From JBMOKU01 sp049324315 (lineage in GTDB: Bacteria > Bacillota > Clostridia > Peptostreptococcales > Thermotaleaceae), in NCBI GenBank assembly GCA_049324315.1, contig JBMOKU010000030.1:22982-86981 (forward strand): DNA of 64,000 nucleotides, read 5' to 3'. This document shows, piece by piece, positions 47,943 through 56,799 of this stretch (position 1 is the first letter of the stretch; every line of letters starts with the position of its first letter). The position numbers were made by a program, and so were the translations under genes. A model generated the notes under the pieces. That model ran no database searches and was not told where the DNA came from. It was given only the letters and a program-made list of their open reading frames with translations.

Positions 47943-47972
47943 TCTATCTAATCAAAGTGCCTATCTATGATT
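47941..47972. repeat. Fragment of the GGGGACAGG mini-element (right end)
   Basis: TCTATCTAATCAAAGTGCCT, matching the right half of the full copy at 45738, directly joined to the tRNA-flank copy. Confidence 0.6.
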
Positions 47973-48107
47973 CTGTGCAAATAAAGATATATTTATTGAT
48001 GCCTTTTCTTGTTTTAATTTGGGTGAAATACTCCCACCACCTACGCAAATGCTTAGAGGTGGGAATCTCCAATCCTATACATTTATAATCCTTCCTCGAC
48101 CCATAGA

Positions 48108-48569
48108 TCAGTACATTAGCTTTTCGCCATACTTCAAGTAGTAATTCAATGAATCTTCCCATGTTCTCATATGTTTATTAAACTCCTCTTCCGTTGGCAT
48201 ATGCCCTATAGCTTCGTCAGATATAGGTATAAAAGTATATTGAATTTTGCAGATAGTTATTTTTTCACTTTTTTCTTCTAAATCAATATCTATTATTACA
48301 ACCATATTCTCTTCTATAGTCTTAACAAATTGTATTTCAAAATTATCACGATCATGTTTTGTTATGATCCAGCGATAGCTGCCATAATCATTATCTGTCT
48401 CAAACATGCAACCTTTTTCTGCGTATCCGCTTTCTGAATAAATCATATTGTAGTCCCAACCCGATAGCCATTCTTTCTCACGAACAGGACATAACAGTGG
48501 AAATATTTCCTCTTTAGTTCCTGCTAAAGTTTGTTGATACGTTTGTATTCGTTTTTTCTTATTATTCAT
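48108..48569 (-). CDS. SRPBCC-fold (START-like) protein
   Basis: 153 residues beginning TYQQTLAGTKEEIFPLLCPVREKEWL, the usual opening of polyketide-cyclase/START-like proteins, then an antiparallel sheet and a long C-terminal helix. Binds a hydrophobic ligand in relatives; ligand unknown. GGAGTGAAG upstream of ATG. Single gene. Confidence 0.8.
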   Translation of the reverse strand: MNNKKKRIQTYQQTLAGTKEEIFPLLCPVREKEWLSGWDYNMIYSESGYAEKGCMFETDNDYGSYRWIITKHDRDNFEIQFVKTIEENMVVIIDIDLEEKSEKITICKIQYTFIPISDEAIGHMPTEEEFNKHMRTWEDSLNYYLKYGEKLMY

Positions 48570-48707
48570 TATAACTTCACTCCTTTATCTTTATGATAAA
48601 GTATAAAGTTATAGTCAGGTCAACATTCACTTTTGCATTTATGGTAAAATTCACTTTGAAAAACCGCGATCATTTGTAGTATTCATGGGATAGGATTTTT
48701 TCGAACT

Positions 48708-49181
48708 TTAGCTTATCCATGAGCTACCCAAACTTGTTATCTCCCATTGACCGTTCTTATATTTTATGATTAGATCTTCAAAGCCAATGGCACCAGTACC
48801 AGAACGCCATTTAGAAGCTTTCATCGTTATCGTATTGTTCTTAATCGGTTCATCTTCAATTCTAAATAATATCCCTTCTTTAAAGAATAACTCCTGGATA
48901 TACCCTTGTTTTTCAAGTTCTTCAAAGGTCATATTCAAAACTTCAAACCCATAATTTTCAAGTTGCTCCAGTAGTTTCTCTTTTCCTTCATCGGTTAGAT
49001 TTACCATAAGGGAAGTATCTAGGGCAATATATTTTATATCGTGATTCAACCCACTATCTTCCGCATACAATTGATCAATAACCATTGCATAGGCTTCAAC
49101 GGTATCGGAAGTTTGATTTTTCGAACAACCAACCGCCAACATCATAGTAACAACAAGAAATAGAATACATATTTTTTTCAT
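48708..49181 (-). CDS. Lipoprotein of unknown function
   Basis: 157 residues. Lipobox MLAVGC at residues 14-19. The mature part has no domain I can name (AEDSGLNHDIKYIALDTSLM, KNGQWEITSLGSSW). GGAGGT before ATG. Surface-anchored. Confidence 0.8.
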   Translation of the reverse strand: MKKICILFLVVTMMLAVGCSKNQTSDTVEAYAMVIDQLYAEDSGLNHDIKYIALDTSLMVNLTDEGKEKLLEQLENYGFEVLNMTFEELEKQGYIQELFFKEGILFRIEDEPIKNNTITMKASKWRSGTGAIGFEDLIIKYKNGQWEITSLGSSWIS

Positions 49182-49464
49182 ATAGACCTCCAGAAAAGTA
49201 TTATTTGTACTTTAGACGAAACTATCCAAGCTTTGTTCCATTCCTTGCCATTGGTATTTATTGTTGGCTTATTAAATCTGGTCTTGCTCTGTATCCGGTA
49301 GTTAATTTTGCCTTTCTTGCTGTTTTGAGATAATTGTTACTCCTTGGCTAGGAAATCACAGGAGACAGGTTCATTGATTGCTACGGCTCAATAATTTTAA
49401 TCTACAGGGAGCACAGGGACGCGGTTAGCGCTTCACAATCTCCAAATGATATTAGCAGATATGC
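49182..49464. other. Intergenic stretch with repeat fragments
   Basis: Holds the mini-element fragment at 49352-49405 and, at 49406-49442, GGGAGCACAGGGACG, whose partner GAAGCACAGGGACGGG is at 36239. Nothing else seen. Confidence 0.5.
49352..49405. repeat. Fragment of the GGGGACAGG mini-element (left half)
   Basis: AAATCACAGGAGACAGGTTC followed by ATTGATTGCTACGGCTCAAT and TTTTAATCTA, as in the full copies; right end missing. Confidence 0.6.
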
Positions 49465-49642
49465 CTAATTACTATTTTTCAATCTATATACCACCATATG
49501 ATAAACACGATTATTGTAATATCCTTGATCATTCACTCTGTCTATCTCGTCAAATTTGCAGCTTTCAAGAAGTTTATTGGATTTCATATTGTTTTCTTCT
49601 GTATATGCATCCAATGCGCTCAACAAGTAGGAAAACCAGTAA
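49465..49642 (-). pseudogene. C-terminal fragment of a second GNAT acetyltransferase
   Basis: Minus-strand frame without a start, beginning right after the stop of the intact GNAT gene: SALDAYTEENNMKSNKLLES, then DQGYYNNRVYHMVVYRLKN and a TAG. This is the typical end of a GNAT domain (neighbour asparagines, YYN, MVVYR). The catalytic part is gone, so it is a remnant. Confidence 0.6.
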
Positions 49643-49645
49643 TTA

Positions 49646-50212
49646 TTAAAATTTCAGCCACATTATGCTCACATTATCCCGCTTTTCTATTTCCTTAAAA
49701 CCCAGCTCCCGATACATATTCATCGTACCTCTATAAAGCTTTTCAGGTTCGTCCTTAATCTCCACCGGAATTGCTAAAACTGCATCAAAGCATTGTGATC
49801 TAAAATCTTCAACAGCTTGTTTAAGTAAAAGTCTTGCGACCCCTTGCTTTCTGTACTCTTGGTGGATTACAAAACAAATTACGCAGCCGACTTTTTGGTC
49901 ATTTATTATATGCTTTATGTCCTCCTGGAGTCTTATGTATTGACTTACATTGTTTGCATTGCACCAGCCAATACATTTATCCCCATCAAAGGCTAAGTAG
50001 CCCTTCATATTGCCCGCCTTTATTTGTTCAATCGCCTCTGCGCGATTCTCTGCCCCCGTTCTGTTTTGCCATTGCTCATATGAGCAGTTTGTATGGTAAA
50101 ACCTACAAAAGCAAGTGGCCCAATGGGTTGCATGTCCAAAATCTAGGGCCTCAAGATATTCAGTAAATGTTGTGGCTAACTCCGAACTTAACGGTTTAAT
50201 GGTGTACTTCAT
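49646..50212 (-). CDS. GNAT-family N-acetyltransferase
   Basis: About 188 residues. N-terminal LEALDFGHATHWATCFCRFYH, then YLAFDGDKCIGWCNANN and the acetyl-CoA loop HQEYRKQGVARLLLKQA. Substrate unknown. ATG 50212 is 6 bases after AAGGAGG; the frame extends to 50278 without a ribosome site. Confidence 0.88.
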   Translation of the reverse strand: MKYTIKPLSSELATTFTEYLEALDFGHATHWATCFCRFYHTNCSYEQWQNRTGAENRAEAIEQIKAGNMKGYLAFDGDKCIGWCNANNVSQYIRLQEDIKHIINDQKVGCVICFVIHQEYRKQGVARLLLKQAVEDFRSQCFDAVLAIPVEIKDEPEKLYRGTMNMYRELGFKEIEKRDNVSIMWLKF

Positions 50213-50400
50213 CGTGTTCCTCCTTTTATAGGCATAGATCCCATCTGTGTCATATTTTTTACTACTGTGCAGCATCACTTTTTGATACTACTTCTATAAC
50301 CGTATAAATTATCCTTCTTTATCTAATTTGATATTACCAAAAAATAGAAAATAGAACCCTCATCTATTTTTAGCGTTCTCTTCTTTCCCGCCCCTTGCTT

Positions 50401-50433
50401 CTCTAATCAAGGTGCTTGGCCCTTGTGATTTCC
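50401..50433. repeat. Fragment of the GGGGACAGG mini-element (right end)
   Basis: CTCTAATCAAGGTGCTTGGC then CCTTGTGATTT, resembling the right end of the full copies (CTAATCAAAGTACCTGTCCC). Confidence 0.5.
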
Positions 50434-50480
50434 TGTTTACTTCTGTTTCCTTTGCTTCTGTCGGGAAACAAAGAATTTCT

Positions 50481-51389
50481 TCAAGCTTTTGATTTCAGGT
50501 CCGCTTCCAAAGCTAAATACCTATAAATCATATCATCCAATTCCCTGCTTACATCCAGGATATCCTCACTTAGATGATTTTGTTCTATAACAACCAAATC
50601 ATTCAATCTTTCTCTCGTTTCTTCTATGGTCTCTTTTAGTGATGCCAGCTCATCATATCTTTCATCAATGGTTCGTAATTTTTTATGCTGCTTTTCCTCA
50701 TACAAACGGCGGTCCGCTTCTTTGAATGCTGTCTGCAGATCTGACAAATCATCAAAGGCAGCTGCACCTATACTGACATGGATTTCATCACCCTTGGAAT
50801 TCTTTCGAATCTTCCTCCTTATTCTGTCCATAAATTTATGGATATCATCATCCTTTACATCATGGAGCAGGATCACAAACTCATCTCCTCCATATCGGAA
50901 AGCAATGTCTTTTACACGTATGGATTCTTCAATAGAATCGGCTACAATCCTAATCATTCTATCACCTACGGCATGTCCATTCCTATCATTTACTTCTTTC
51001 AAGTTATCAATATCAATGATTACCAAAGCATTGAATCGATAACTTGATTCTTCCCATCTGTTCTTCAACATATGCTCCCACATATTCCGATTATATAATC
51101 CGCTCATAAGATCCTTATATGCAATACGGGAAAGACTGTCCATATGTGTAGTGTCCATAAATTCTATCACATATATTGCTTGTTTATTTATATGTATCTT
51201 CTCAATAGAAACTTTCAATGTGCCACACATTTCAGTACCAAAATTCCCTGTCCTTATTCTCTCAAAAACTTCGATCTTATCTAAAAACATATTGATTTCA
51301 ACGTTGCAGCTGTCGCTGACATATAAAACTTCACCGTGATCATCCATAAGTATACAGCCTGAGTTTGTCTCATATGTATTTTCAATCAC
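50481..51389 (-). CDS. Soluble GGDEF diguanylate cyclase
   Basis: 302 residues. Short PAS-like N-terminus (1-80), a GGDEF domain with RYGGDEFVILL and, five residues ahead of it, the inhibitory-site motif RVKD, then a helical coiled tail (about 240-300). Predicted to make c-di-GMP with product feedback, unlike the bifunctional protein at 320. GTG start with GAGGGG upstream. Single gene. Confidence 0.92.
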   Translation of the reverse strand: MIENTYETNSGCILMDDHGEVLYVSDSCNVEINMFLDKIEVFERIRTGNFGTEMCGTLKVSIEKIHINKQAIYVIEFMDTTHMDSLSRIAYKDLMSGLYNRNMWEHMLKNRWEESSYRFNALVIIDIDNLKEVNDRNGHAVGDRMIRIVADSIEESIRVKDIAFRYGGDEFVILLHDVKDDDIHKFMDRIRRKIRKNSKGDEIHVSIGAAAFDDLSDLQTAFKEADRRLYEEKQHKKLRTIDERYDELASLKETIEETRERLNDLVVIEQNHLSEDILDVSRELDDMIYRYLALEADLKSKA

Positions 51390-51423
51390 GCAATCCCCTC
51401 TTTTAACTCCGTATTATACCCTT

Positions 51424-51789
51424 TCACTCCACCACTTCTTCAATCCTCAGCGTCAAAGGATCAAGCTGTGCTACCGCATAATCCTTGACACAACCTATAT
51501 GTACCACTGTTCCATCTCCACAAAGCTTTACTTTTTCCCCTGCAAATATATCTTCACCACAGTAATCACATTTTGAAATCGCCACTACTTTTTGTGTATC
51601 GCTTAATCTCTCACTATTCATCCTCAATATCTCCCCAAAATTACATCCTTCACCAAGTATTCGATATTTCAGTATTTCCATTTCTTTAAGACTTCCCCAA
51701 TGCAGTCCTTGAACACAGTCCCCTTCGAATGTTATTTCTGATGGGTATTTGATTAGAAATTGATATCGCCTTCTATGCAATCTCTTCAT
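51424..51789 (-). CDS. Small protein with C-terminal zinc ribbon
   Basis: 121 residues. The C-terminus carries CDYCGEDIFAGEKVKLCGDG then HIGC, a LIM-like or treble-clef zinc site. I do not recognise the N-terminal 75 residues. It overlaps the preceding HTH gene by 17 bases, so it is co-transcribed from the operator-controlled leftward promoter. Confidence 0.75.
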   Translation of the reverse strand: MKRLHRRRYQFLIKYPSEITFEGDCVQGLHWGSLKEMEILKYRILGEGCNFGEILRMNSERLSDTQKVVAISKCDYCGEDIFAGEKVKLCGDGTVVHIGCVKDYAVAQLDPLTLRIEEVVE

Positions 51790-52003
51790 CGCACTCTATG
51801 TGAGATGTACTCTTGAAAAAAATGGGTTCTATGCTTACCCCAAATTTTTCTTTAAATTTGGTGATGAAATTAAAGCTTGGATTTCTCTCACCTTTTTCAA
51901 TCTTAGAGTAGTATGAAACTGAAATTCCAAGTATGTCAGCCATTTCTTCTTGCGTCTTGTCAATTGACTCTCTAAATTTTATTAGATCTTCCTTCTTGCG
52001 CAA
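51773..52003 (-). CDS. XRE-family HTH protein
   Basis: 76 residues, essentially one helix-turn-helix (IDKTQEEMADILGISVSYYSKIEKGERNPS). Start is TTG at 52003, 8 bases after AAGGAGG. Divergent from the repressor-like gene at 52158; both face the three-operator region. Confidence 0.88.
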   Translation of the reverse strand: MRKKEDLIKFRESIDKTQEEMADILGISVSYYSKIEKGERNPSFNFITKFKEKFGVSIEPIFFKSTSHIECDEEIA

Positions 52004-52024
52004 TACCGCACCCTCCTTTCCAAC

Positions 52025-52131
52025 AACACTTTCTGTGCTTTCATATTTATAATATAAAGCACTATATGTGCTGTGTCAATGCGTTATTTCACTTTTCGTG
52101 CGATTCGCTTTTAAAAAACACATATTGTGCT
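52025..52131. promoter_or_regulatory. Three-operator divergent control region
   Basis: Three 15-base sites of the form ARCAC-N5-GTGCT: AACACTTTCTGTGCT (52025-52039), AGCACTATATGTGCT (52058-52072, perfect arms) and AACACATATTGTGCT (52117-52131). The middle site lies within the 17-base spacer of a leftward promoter with -35 TTGACA (52074-52079) and -10 TATATT (52051-52056). The third is next to the rightward start. This is the layout of a phage-type genetic switch. Confidence 0.85.
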
Positions 52132-52157
52132 AATATTTTATACAAGAGGTGATTCAT

Positions 52158-52550
52158 TTGTTCGGCGAACGATTAAAAGAGTTAAGAACAAATTTCAATA
52201 TGCTTCAAAAAGATTTAGCTGACTTACTCAAGGTTTCTCCTAGTACAATAGGAATGTATGAACGTGGCCAGAGAGATCCTGACACAGACACCATAAAGTT
52301 TTTGGCTAAATACTTTAATGTTACGTCTGACTGGCTATTGGGGTTAAGCGACGACCGGCACTCGAAAGATGTGTCTTTAGAAAAGAACTATGGCATTGAA
52401 ACGAGAGTTTTTCATTATAAAGGCACAGAAGGGCTGCCTGAAGAGGCAATTAAGCAGATCGAAGATTATATAGAGTTAATCAAGCTAAAGTATAATCCAG
52501 ATAGGACGTTAAAGAAAAAAGATAATGAAAATGAGAAAAAACCAGAGTGA
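52158..52550 (+). CDS. Phage-type XRE repressor
   Basis: About 130 residues. N-terminal helix-turn-helix (LRTNFNMLQKDLADLLKVSP; STIGMYERGQRDPD) followed by the motif FNVTSDWLLGLSDD typical of temperate phage and ICE repressors. C-terminal half is a short helical region without a peptidase. TTG 52158 has GAGGTG 7 bases upstream; GTG 52149 is the alternative. Confidence 0.88.
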   Translation: MFGERLKELRTNFNMLQKDLADLLKVSPSTIGMYERGQRDPDTDTIKFLAKYFNVTSDWLLGLSDDRHSKDVSLEKNYGIETRVFHYKGTEGLPEEAIKQIEDYIELIKLKYNPDRTLKKKDNENEKKPE

Positions 52551-52619
52551 CCCGGTTTTCTTTATTATGATTTAAACTCAGATAATGGACACCCCCACAT
52601 ATTACAGGGCATATTAGGG

Positions 52620-52660
52620 AAAATCGCGAGGATAGGTTCATTGATTACTACGTAGATTTC
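52620..52660. repeat. Fragment of the GGGGACAGG mini-element (left half)
   Basis: AAAATCGCGAGGATAGGTTC then ATTGATTACTACGTA. Right end missing. Confidence 0.6.
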
Positions 52661-52845
52661 TTTGGGGCCTAAACCATAACCCATAAAGGAAATGAAGCAG
52701 TTTTTAGAACAAGCAAAAAAAACAATATGAAACATAACAGTCTGTTGTCTTATTTTAAAATTATACTTTAAGTATGAAAGACGATGAAAACTATTAAGCC
52801 TATGTGAGAGAGGGCATAGTACAATACGAAATGGAGTCGAAAGAA

Positions 52846-53682
52846 ATGGCCATAGAGAAGCAATACTTATCAGATTTTGAAGCGATATTGTCGCACAGGT
52901 ATGATAATGGCGCAGACTATTGGACTACGCCTGACAAACGCCTAATAAAAGGATCACCATTCTCCACTTTGGACAGCGTACTTTATCTGTTGGAATTAGG
53001 TATGGAACCCACCGAGCCTTTACTTAAAAAATGTGCCGACTTGATATTCAGCACATGGCGAGAGGATGGGCGTTTTAAGATATATCCGCAGGGAGCCATT
53101 TACCCGTTCCATACCGCTCATGCCGCCGATGTGCTTTGCCACATGGGATATGCTTTCGATGCCAGACTACAAAAAACGTTTCAACACTTTTTAGATACTC
53201 AATATACCGATGGTGGCTGGCGTTGTAATAAGTTTAGCTTTGGTCGAGGCCCAGAAACCGAGTATTCAAACCCATTTCCAACACTTACTGTATTGAGCGC
53301 CTTTCGCTTCACTGACTATCTCAACAAAGAGCCAGCGCTTGACAAGGCTGCGGATTTTTTGCTTGAGCATTGGACAATTCGGAAACCAATTGGCCCATGC
53401 CACTATGGAATCGGCACCTTATTCATGCAGGTTGAGTATCCTTTCCGTAATTACAACCTTTTTCTTTACGTCTATGTTTTATCATTTTATAAGCGGGCAA
53501 GGAATGACGAACGTTTTCTGGATGCCCTGAAAACGTTGGAATCTCAAATGGTCGATGGACAGGTTGTGGTTCAGCGTGTGAACCGGAAACTGGCTGGACT
53601 TTCTTTCTGTAAACAGGGTCAGCCAAGTGCGTTGGGAACCATGCGCTATCACGAAATTTTAAAGAACCTTGCCGAAAAGTGA
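52846..53682 (+). CDS. Prenyltransferase/terpene-cyclase-like alpha-toroid protein
   Basis: About 279 residues. Repeated helical pairs with the squalene-cyclase repeat feel (SPFSTLDSVLYLLELG; TAHAADVLCHMGYAFDARLQ; LDTQYTDGGWRC; FPTLTVLSAFRFTDYL). The DxDD of true class II cyclases is not seen, so it is probably a binding or modified-fold protein. ATG 52846 with GGAG 9 bases upstream; the frame extends to 52804. Confidence 0.65.
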   Translation: MAIEKQYLSDFEAILSHRYDNGADYWTTPDKRLIKGSPFSTLDSVLYLLELGMEPTEPLLKKCADLIFSTWREDGRFKIYPQGAIYPFHTAHAADVLCHMGYAFDARLQKTFQHFLDTQYTDGGWRCNKFSFGRGPETEYSNPFPTLTVLSAFRFTDYLNKEPALDKAADFLLEHWTIRKPIGPCHYGIGTLFMQVEYPFRNYNLFLYVYVLSFYKRARNDERFLDALKTLESQMVDGQVVVQRVNRKLAGLSFCKQGQPSALGTMRYHEILKNLAEK

Positions 53683-53755
53683 TAACCGCTATTTGATAAG
53701 AGTTTGCCTGTATTCCTTTGATAAACTATTATACTGCCCCATGCGGCTTAATAGA

Positions 53756-53834
53756 GAATCGCGGGGACAGGTTATTGATTACAACGTATCAATGATTTCA
53801 ACCTATTAATCGAGGTACCTGTCCTTATGATTTC
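53756..53834. repeat. Full copy of GGGGACAGG-ended mini-element
   Basis: GAATCGCGGGGACAGG at left and ACCTGTCCTTATGATTT at right, 79 bases, folding as one imperfect hairpin with TTGATTACA / TATTAATCGA inside. Confidence 0.75.
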
Positions 53835-53914
53835 ATCTCCCTATGATTTCATCCGGCGGATTTAGACCACGGGAATTAAAATTAGATAGTATTTACTAAC
53901 ATCTGAGGTGTCCT

Positions 53915-54247
53915 TTACTTTTCTTTATACCTACCTTTCTCATTGAAAAAAGTAACATCTGCATACCCAGCATAGATTTTACCATAGTGCTTCACACCTG
54001 CTGGAATATAATATCTGTCACCTTTCACATAAGTATTCTTTATACCGTCAATGACTAGTTCAATCTTACCTTCAAGAACAATGCCATATTGGGCTTCATG
54101 TCGGTGTTCAGGTAAATCAACATCTTCTTCAAATTCCATAAATAATATTTGATGATTTTCTCCTTGAGACAAAAATGCTGTTGCCCCTTTTAAAGGGATA
54201 TCCGCTAATGGTAGATTTTCAATTGCTTCCGGGAAATTTTTTGACAT
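53915..54247 (-). CDS. Cupin-domain protein
   Basis: 110 residues, single cupin barrel: LPEHRHEAQYGIVLEGKIEL (metal histidines) and YYIPAGVKHYGKIYAG. Could be a small isomerase, dioxygenase or binding protein; the family does not say. AAGGAG with 9-base spacing before ATG. Single gene. Confidence 0.85.
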   Translation of the reverse strand: MSKNFPEAIENLPLADIPLKGATAFLSQGENHQILFMEFEEDVDLPEHRHEAQYGIVLEGKIELVIDGIKNTYVKGDRYYIPAGVKHYGKIYAGYADVTFFNEKGRYKEK

Positions 54248-54419
54248 AATTTCACAACTCCTTAATCGTTAATGTCCTACACTATAATAAGATGCATTAA
54301 AATGACTAAAGTTGCGTCATTATTATTTTTTTTTAAATATTTTTTAAATTTAATAATACCCCTTCGTACCATTCATTAGATGGCTTATGGTCAGGCATAT
54401 TAGAATACAAATATCTTAT

Positions 54420-54444
54420 AAAATCCAGGAGACAGGTTCATTTA
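54420..54444. repeat. Fragment of the mini-element beside the IS
   Basis: AAAATCCAGGAGACAGGTTC, the left end only, ending about 15 bases before the inverted repeat of the IS1182-type element, which may have interrupted it. Confidence 0.5.
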
Positions 54445-54459
54445 GAGAAGCAACAACCC

Positions 54460-56136
54460 CGTCAGACTGTGTGATAATTAATAAAAGCGCTAAATAGATA
54501 TTTGAAAAATCGTAATCACAAAAAGGATTCTCCTTTAGTATATCGAATATATAGTTTAAGGATATATATTTTAAAAAGGAGTTGTGTTCTGATGGCATAT
54601 ATTAAAGGAGAAGATAGAAACCAGATAGTTATGTTTCCTGAATCTATTGATGAATATATTGCTGATGAGAATCCGGTACGAATAATAGAGGCTTTTGTGG
54701 AGGGATTGTAATTAGAAGAGTTGGGTTTCAAACGGACAAATCCAAATGCTGTAAGTCATCCAAGCTATGATCCTAGAGATATACTAAAGCTTTATTTATA
54801 TGGATATTTAAACAGAATACGCTCATCAAGAAGGCTTGAACACGAGGCCGTAAGAAATATTGAAGTCATATGGCTTCTTAGGAAATTAAGACCTGACTTC
54901 AAGACCATTGCTGATTTTAGAAAGGATAATAAGAAATCCCTTAAGAATATATTTAGAGAGTTTAACAAGCTATGCGACGAGTGGGATTTATTCGGTAAAG
55001 AGCTGGTAGCTATCGATGGTTCCAAATTCCGTGCATGTAACTCTAAGAAAAATAACTTCAGTATTAAGAAACTGCAAAGGCATATAAAATACATTGATGA
55101 GAAAATAGGCCAATACATGAAAGAACTTGATGATAAAGATGCTTCAGAAGCATCGGATAGAAAACCCGATACTAGGGAAGTGAAAGAAAGGATTGAAGAA
55201 CTTAAAGCCCGAAAAGGAAAGTATGAAGAATACAAGGAGAACCTTGAAGAAAGCGGTAAGAACGAAATCTCTACTACAGATCCAGATGCTCGTCTTATGT
55301 GTAATAACAACAATAATGTTGACGTTAGCTATAACGTGCAGACAACTGTAGATGCAAAGCATAAGCTAATAGCAGACTTTAAGATCTCACAAAAGCCAAA
55401 TGATTTAGGTGAATTAGACAATATGGCCCTTAGGGCAAAAAAACTATTTGGCGATGAGCCTTTTGAAGCATTGGCAGATAAGGGATATTACAAAGCTGAA
55501 TATCTAAAAAGATGCGTAGAAAATGGTATAACACCCTATGTCACAAAGCAGACATATTCAAATGGTACGGGGGATAAGGACTTTTATACAAATAAATTTA
55601 AGTATGATAAGGATACAAAGGTCTATATCTGTCCAGCTAGTAAAGAACTTTGCTATTACAGGATCAGGAAAAAGGATGGCAAGGTAATAGGCTATGACTA
55701 CAGAAACTATGAGACCTGTAAAGATTGCCCATACAAGAGCCGCTGCACAAAAAGTGAAAAAGGCAGGAGCATATTTCGTCATGTGGATCAGGATTTTCTT
55801 GACACCATCAATTTACAAACAGAACTGAATATGAACAAATATAAACTACGTCAAATGATAGTAGAGCATCCCTTCGGGACTATAAAGCGAAGTTGGGGAG
55901 CTTATTACTTCCTGACTAGAAGAAAAGTCTCTGTAACGGCAGAGGTTTCATTGACATTTTTAGCATATAACCTAAGGCGTGTAATGAATATCCTAGGGAT
56001 TCAAGAAATGTTAAAAAGACTGAAAGAAAGAAGAAAACCGGCACTGGTATAAGGTGCCGATTGGTTATAAGTGTGTTGCAATGGCGACTGCAGGCTTTCT
56101 ATTTAGATAAATCATAAATTGCCACACAGTCTGACG
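54460..56136 (+). mobile_element. IS1182-family insertion sequence
   Basis: About 1.68 kb bounded by inverted repeats CGTCAGACTGTGTG (left, 54460) and CGTCAGACTGTGTG (right, read on the minus strand from 56136). One transposase gene inside. The immediate flanks (CCC / TCC) do not show a clear target duplication. Confidence 0.88.
54592..56052 (+). pseudogene. IS1182-type transposase with in-frame stop
   Basis: The frame from ATG 54592 (AAAAAGGAG upstream) runs 487 codons but has a TAA at 54709-54711, within VEGL*LEELGFK where the family is normally continuous. After it come the DDE transposase blocks: KTIADFRKDN, VAIDGSKFRA, LADKGYYKAEYL and VEHPFGTIKRSWG. Otherwise intact, so the stop may be recent, or the part from TTG 54721 might be made alone. 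Confidence 0.9.
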
Positions 56137-56229
56137 TCCCTTTGCTTCCTAATACGGCTCTAACTGCAGTTTTTACCAAACAAAATGAGTCAAAAGAAAT
56201 CATCTCTCTTGACTCACTACATTTCCATT

Positions 56230-56799
56230 CTATTCTATTCTTACTGCTTCAAAATAATGTCTTTTTCTCTGAGTATTAATATTTTCAACAAACACTTCAG
56301 CATTAAGCCATCTAAGTTGTCCTTTTATACTATCTTTAATTGTTTTTAGTATTCTTAAATTATCTTCATTCTTTATACCAAATTCCCCTTCGAGAAAAAG
56401 AATAATTTTAAGGATAGGTCGTTCTTTTAAACCGCTATTTGCTTTTTTTGCAAGTTCGTAATAAAAAATATCTATTTCTGTCTCATTATTGTACATGGCA
56501 GCAGCAAGTAAACAAGCTAGAGTTTCCCTAACTTTTTTTGACACTTCAATATCCAAACTCTCTACTTTATTGATTTCATCTTGAAATCTCACCCTAATTC
56601 TGTTCTTATTCTCTTTTTCATATCCTTTAAAATCTTTTACCTCAATCATAATAAACTCTTTTTGATTGTATCCAAGAAAATCTACACCTTTAGCACCATC
56701 AAGAGACTTGAACTTCTTTGTATAAAAGTCACACTCATCAAATTTGATAACCTTATCTAAGTTGAAATTAAATTCCAATTTTCCTTCTCTAATCGCCAT
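56230..56799 (-). CDS. PD-(D/E)XK nuclease-like partner of the AAA ATPase
   Basis: 189 residues. Core GVDFLGYNQKEFIMIEVKD supplies D40, E53 and K55 of the PD-(D/E)XK nuclease fold, preceded by an acidic helix (FDECDF) and followed by a conserved-looking helix VSKKVRETLACLL. No other domain. It overlaps the ATPase gene by 11 bases, so the two are translated together. Predicted DNA or RNA cleavage directed by the ATPase. Not a family I can name. Confidence 0.75.
   Translation of the reverse strand: MAIREGKLEFNFNLDKVIKFDECDFYTKKFKSLDGAKGVDFLGYNQKEFIMIEVKDFKGYEKENKNRIRVRFQDEINKVESLDIEVSKKVRETLACLLAAAMYNNETEIDIFYYELAKKANSGLKERPILKIILFLEGEFGIKNEDNLRILKTIKDSIKGQLRWLNAEVFVENINTQRKRHYFEAVRIE

Noticed and set aside
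47965..48162. 65-codon minus-strand frame next to the SRPBCC gene
   Set aside because: It overlaps the end of that gene and the repeat fragment, with no ribosome site.
45738..54444. CRISPR array made of the recurring mini-elements
   Set aside because: Spacing is irregular, copies differ in length and no cas genes are near.
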